Assembly (NCBI GenBank): GCA_038237055.1
Contig: JBBRZD010000027.1
Span: 1 to 16,861 of the forward strand
From: Dokdonella_A sp038237055
Lineage (GTDB): Bacteria > Pseudomonadota > Gammaproteobacteria > Xanthomonadales > Rhodanobacteraceae
Direction of reading: 5' to 3'
DNA length: 16,861 nucleotides
Position 1 is the first letter of the stretch. Every line of letters starts with the position of its first letter. The notes beneath the pieces were generated by a model that was not told the DNA's origin, made no database searches, and was given only the letters and a program-made list of their open reading frames with translations. Positions 14,775 to 16,861 of this stretch are shown here, one piece after another. The position numbers were made by a program, and so were the translations under genes.

Positions 14775-15256
14775 CTACTTACAGTGGGGTCCAATGCACT
14801 GCATCATCTGGAATTTTACCATTTCGCGGTCGGTGCCGAGCCGGGTTTCCTGTTCCTGTCCGTAGGTATGGCAACTTGTCTTGGGTATGTGCGAACCGAC
14901 GGGAATCCGGTTTTCGCAGATCACCCGATCGCTGTCGCGCTTGGTCAGAATGGAATTGACCACTTCTTGACTGTTGAACAGCTCCACCTTTTGCGGCTCC
15001 GACATCTTGTCGACCGAGCCCCGATTCTGAAACAGCGCCGTCATTTCTTGAAATTCTTCTCGATCGTCGCGCGCTCGGCCGGCGTCACGAACTCGTAGCG
15101 GCCGCCAGCCGCCATGTCCCGGCGGACGCCGTCCGCGACTTGCGCAAACGCATCATTGGATTGCGCATTCACGACCTCGTGATATTTCTCTTTGGCACAG
15201 ACTGGCACCGCCAATACGCAGGCCGCAGCCAATAGCAACACGATTGCGGATTTCAT
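14775..15256 (-). pseudogene. Small secreted GSHIP-motif protein, copy C, split by a frameshift
   Basis: The 5' part (15041-15256, 71 residues) has a signal peptide ending VCA, then KEKYHEVVNAQSNDAFAQ and AAGGRYEFVTP, but runs into TGA just after ATIEKNFKK. The 3' part (14775-15044, 89 residues from an ATG) continues exactly where paralogue B does, with MTALF, RVICENRIPVGSHIPKTSC and a tail with two further Cys. Compared with B, one base is missing in the run AATTTCAAGAAATGA (on the minus strand). The ATG of the 3' part overlaps the TGA as ATGA, so a coupled restart could still make the C-terminal half, but without a signal peptide. The 5' start is the ATG of MKS, with GAGGGG 6 nt before it. 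A sequencing error or a real inactivation are both possible. Confidence 0.8.
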
Positions 15257-15314
15257 GGTCATCCCCTCGTCGATGTAGTCGTGCGGTCGCTTGCGAAAGC
15301 GCCTTCGAGGCAAG

Positions 15315-15341
15315 ACTAATAGTGCGCAACGACGGTGTCAA
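15315..15341 (-). promoter_or_regulatory. Candidate promoter for the small secreted-protein cluster
   Basis: A perfect TTGACA (complement of 15336-15341) lies in the gap between rimK and copy C, oriented towards copy C. Its -10 partner is poor: TATTAG after 14 bp or TTAGTC after 16 bp. It would start a transcript of copies C, B and A and perhaps the BlaI/BlaR1-like genes. Confidence 0.35.
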
Positions 15342-15355
15342 CGACAATCCTCGTA

Positions 15356-16276
15356 CTACGGCTCTCGTCGATTGCGCTTGCGTGCGGGCTTCGGGGCAGC
15401 CTGCATCGTCGCGCGCGCCAGAAACTCGATGATCTCGCCGGCGACGTCCACGCCGCTGGCCGCTTCAATACCTTCGAGGCCGGGGGACGAATTGACCTCA
15501 AGCACGAGCGGGCCGCGTTTAGAGCGCAATAGATCGACGCCCGCAACGCCCAGGCCCATGACGTGCGCCGCTCGAATCGCGGTTTCGATCTCCACCGCCG
15601 TCAAGGTAACAGCCGTGGCGATGCCGCCACGATGGAGGTTGGCGCGGAAATCGCCTTCTGGTGCCTGCCGCTGCATCGCCGCGACGACCTTTCCATCGAT
15701 CACGAAACAACGCAGGTCGGCGCCTTTGGCCTCGCCGATGAATTCCTGCACAAGGAAGTTCGCATAGAGGCCGCGGAACGCCTCGATCATTCCCTGCGCT
15801 GCCGAGCGCTTCTCGGCCAGCAACACGCCCTGCCCCTGCGCTCCTTCATTGAGCTTGATCACGTGCGGCGGCGGTCCGAGCATCGCGAGCAGGTCGGCCG
15901 TGTCGTCCGGGTTATCGCCAAACACGGTGGTCGGCAGGTCGATGTTTTCGCGCGCCAGCAGTTGCAGAGTTCGCAACTTGTCGCGTGCGCGCTGGATCGC
16001 ATCAGAACCGTTCGGCGTGAACACGTCCATCATCTCGAACTGACGCACAACGGCCGTGCCATAGAACGTGACGGACGCACCGATACGTGGAATGACCGCA
16101 TCGATGCCATTGAGCACATGGCCCTTGTAGTGGATTTCGAACACTCCAGCGGCGATGCGCATATAGCAACGCAAGGGGTCAAGCACGCGCACACTGTGGC
16201 CGCGTGCGCGTGCGGCCTCGATCAGTCGTTTTGTCGAATACAGCCGCGAATTGCGGGACAAGATTGCGATCTTCAT
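15356..16276 (-). CDS. rimK: Ribosomal protein S6 glutamate ligase (ATP-grasp)
   Basis: RimK adds glutamates to the C-terminus of ribosomal protein S6 (RpsF), using ATP, in the cytoplasm. The 306-residue protein has the typical start MKIAILSRNSRLYSTKRL, an ATP-grasp core with VIKLNEGAQGQGV (139-151, Lys 141), QEFI (177-180), GADLRCFVI (185-193), RQAPEGDFRANLHRGG (203-218), GVDLL (246-250) and LEVNSSPGLEGIE (259-271, metal-binding Glu 260 and Asn 262). These match E. coli RimK motif by motif. A basic tail follows (KPARKRNRREP). Its start overlaps the rimB stop by 4 nt, so the two are translationally coupled. RimK activity is known to alter translation in Pseudomonas. Confidence 0.95.
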   Translation of the reverse strand: MKIAILSRNSRLYSTKRLIEAARARGHSVRVLDPLRCYMRIAAGVFEIHYKGHVLNGIDAVIPRIGASVTFYGTAVVRQFEMMDVFTPNGSDAIQRARDKLRTLQLLARENIDLPTTVFGDNPDDTADLLAMLGPPPHVIKLNEGAQGQGVLLAEKRSAAQGMIEAFRGLYANFLVQEFIGEAKGADLRCFVIDGKVVAAMQRQAPEGDFRANLHRGGIATAVTLTAVEIETAIRAAHVMGLGVAGVDLLRSKRGPLVLEVNSSPGLEGIEAASGVDVAGEIIEFLARATMQAAPKPARKRNRREP

Positions 16277-16776
16277 GCCAATTCTTCAGGGTTGGGCCCG
16301 GCTGGCCGCGCGGGCCGTGGGCAGGTGTAGGAAAGTGCAGAGTCGACGCGAAACCGATCCATCAGCGCGCTGCGTCCCAGCAGCAACGGGAACAGCATCG
16401 CGCGTCTGTCGCTCAGGTTTATTTCAGTGCTGAATTGTTGCCCGGCCAATGCGACGTCGGTGCGGATGAACCAGCGCTCGCTGCGATGGCCGCCGGAATC
16501 AGTGACCGGCCGCCGATCGAGTACAGGCGCAAGGCACGCAATGACCTTAGCGCCGCGCCGCCGCGGGCGGACGTTGAAACGCACGTGTAGCAAGCCATCG
16601 AGCTGGTAAGTCTCCAATCCCTCAACATGAAGCGCCGACGAACGCGCGCCGGTATCGAGCTTGGCCTTGATCGCCGGAATGCCGAGCGCAGGTAGCGCGA
16701 GCCATTCGCGCCAGCCGAGGTTCGTGCAATCAACAATCGACGGCTGCAGCCGCTGCGGGGAGGATTCGGAAAGCAC
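16273..16776 (-). CDS. rimB: RimB-type retropepsin-like protease (ATP-dependent zinc protease family, DUF785)
   Basis: The 167-residue protein belongs to the family named putative ATP-dependent zinc protease, whose fold is retropepsin-like. It shows KAKLDTGARSSALH (37-50, active-site DTGA at 41-44), VRFNVRPRRRG (66-75) and the C-terminal MLFPLLLGRSALMDRF (127-142). In Pseudomonas RimB acts on RimK-modified S6, and the rimB-rimK order and 4-nt overlap support that role here. The start is a GTG (16774-16776) only 11 nt after the tRNA-Gly 3' end, without a strong ribosome binding site, so the exact start is less certain. Transcription probably comes through the tRNA gene. Confidence 0.88.
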   Translation of the reverse strand: MLSESSPQRLQPSIVDCTNLGWREWLALPALGIPAIKAKLDTGARSSALHVEGLETYQLDGLLHVRFNVRPRRRGAKVIACLAPVLDRRPVTDSGGHRSERWFIRTDVALAGQQFSTEINLSDRRAMLFPLLLGRSALMDRFRVDSALSYTCPRPARPAGPNPEELA

Positions 16777-16787
16777 GGGCCGGCGCT

Positions 16788-16861
16788 TGGAGCGGGTGAA
16801 GGGAATCGAACCCTCGTCAGTAGCTTGGGAAGCTACAGCTCTGCCATTGAGCTACACCCGC
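16788..16861 (-). tRNA. tRNA-Gly (anticodon CCC)
   Basis: The complement reads GCGGGTGTAGCTCAATGGCA at the 5' end, has an anticodon arm GTAGC-TTCCCAA-GCTAC (anticodon CCC), a T-arm with GGTTCGATTCC and an acceptor end CACCCGC followed by TCCA. All arms pair, it closely matches E. coli glyU, and the CCA is encoded. The tRNA is complete, its first base being the last base of the window. rimB starts 11 nt beyond its 3' end. Confidence 0.97.

Noticed and set aside
15563..16330. 255-codon plus-strand frame
   Set aside because: Fully antisense to rimK, with no recognisable domain.

Overview
The window looks like ordinary chromosome of a GC-rich gammaproteobacterium. The family-level look (MetF, IlvE, RimB-RimK, a BlaI/BlaR1 pair whose peptidase carries a TonB-type C-terminus, small secreted proteins with a Cys...GSHIP...Cys motif, and a DUF4124-like Cys protein) is most like the Xanthomonadales, perhaps the Rhodanobacteraceae (Dokdonella, Rudaea, Dyella and relatives). 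This placement comes from remembered family resemblance, not from a search. No CRISPR array, insertion sequence, integrase or phage gene is visible.

Left part (1-4944): a very large secreted mosaic protein of 1544 residues is encoded on the minus strand. It has a signal peptide, a PHP-like metallohydrolase domain, a phosphoesterase (acid phosphatase/phospholipase C-like) domain, two near-identical Ig-like modules, three PKD modules, one PPC-type module and a C-terminal jelly-roll-like domain. Hairpins lie beyond its stop codon. From 4945 to 6068 there is over 1 kb without a convincing gene. An N-terminally truncated DUF3228 gene follows at 6069-6431.

Middle (6594-9025, plus strand): metF (methylenetetrahydrofolate reductase), a small secreted Cys-containing protein, and ilvE (branched-chain aminotransferase). 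They converge on a two-component system on the minus strand (9050-11018), an OmpR-type response regulator followed by its histidine kinase with overlapping reading frames.

Right part (11112-15256, minus strand): a gene group reads from right to left. It consists of three tandem paralogues of a small secreted protein (the first broken by a frameshift, the next two intact), then a BlaI-type repressor and a BlaR1-like M56 peptidase with a TonB-type C-terminus, closed by a strong intrinsic terminator. The peptidase ends in a short Cys...GSHI...Cys tail that echoes the motif of the small secreted proteins, so the five genes may form one envelope-stress or proteolytic signalling system. This is the most interesting candidate in the window.

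Far right (15356-16861, minus strand): a complete tRNA-Gly(CCC) is followed at once by rimB (retropepsin-like protease) and rimK (ribosomal protein S6 glutamate ligase), which overlap by 4 nt.
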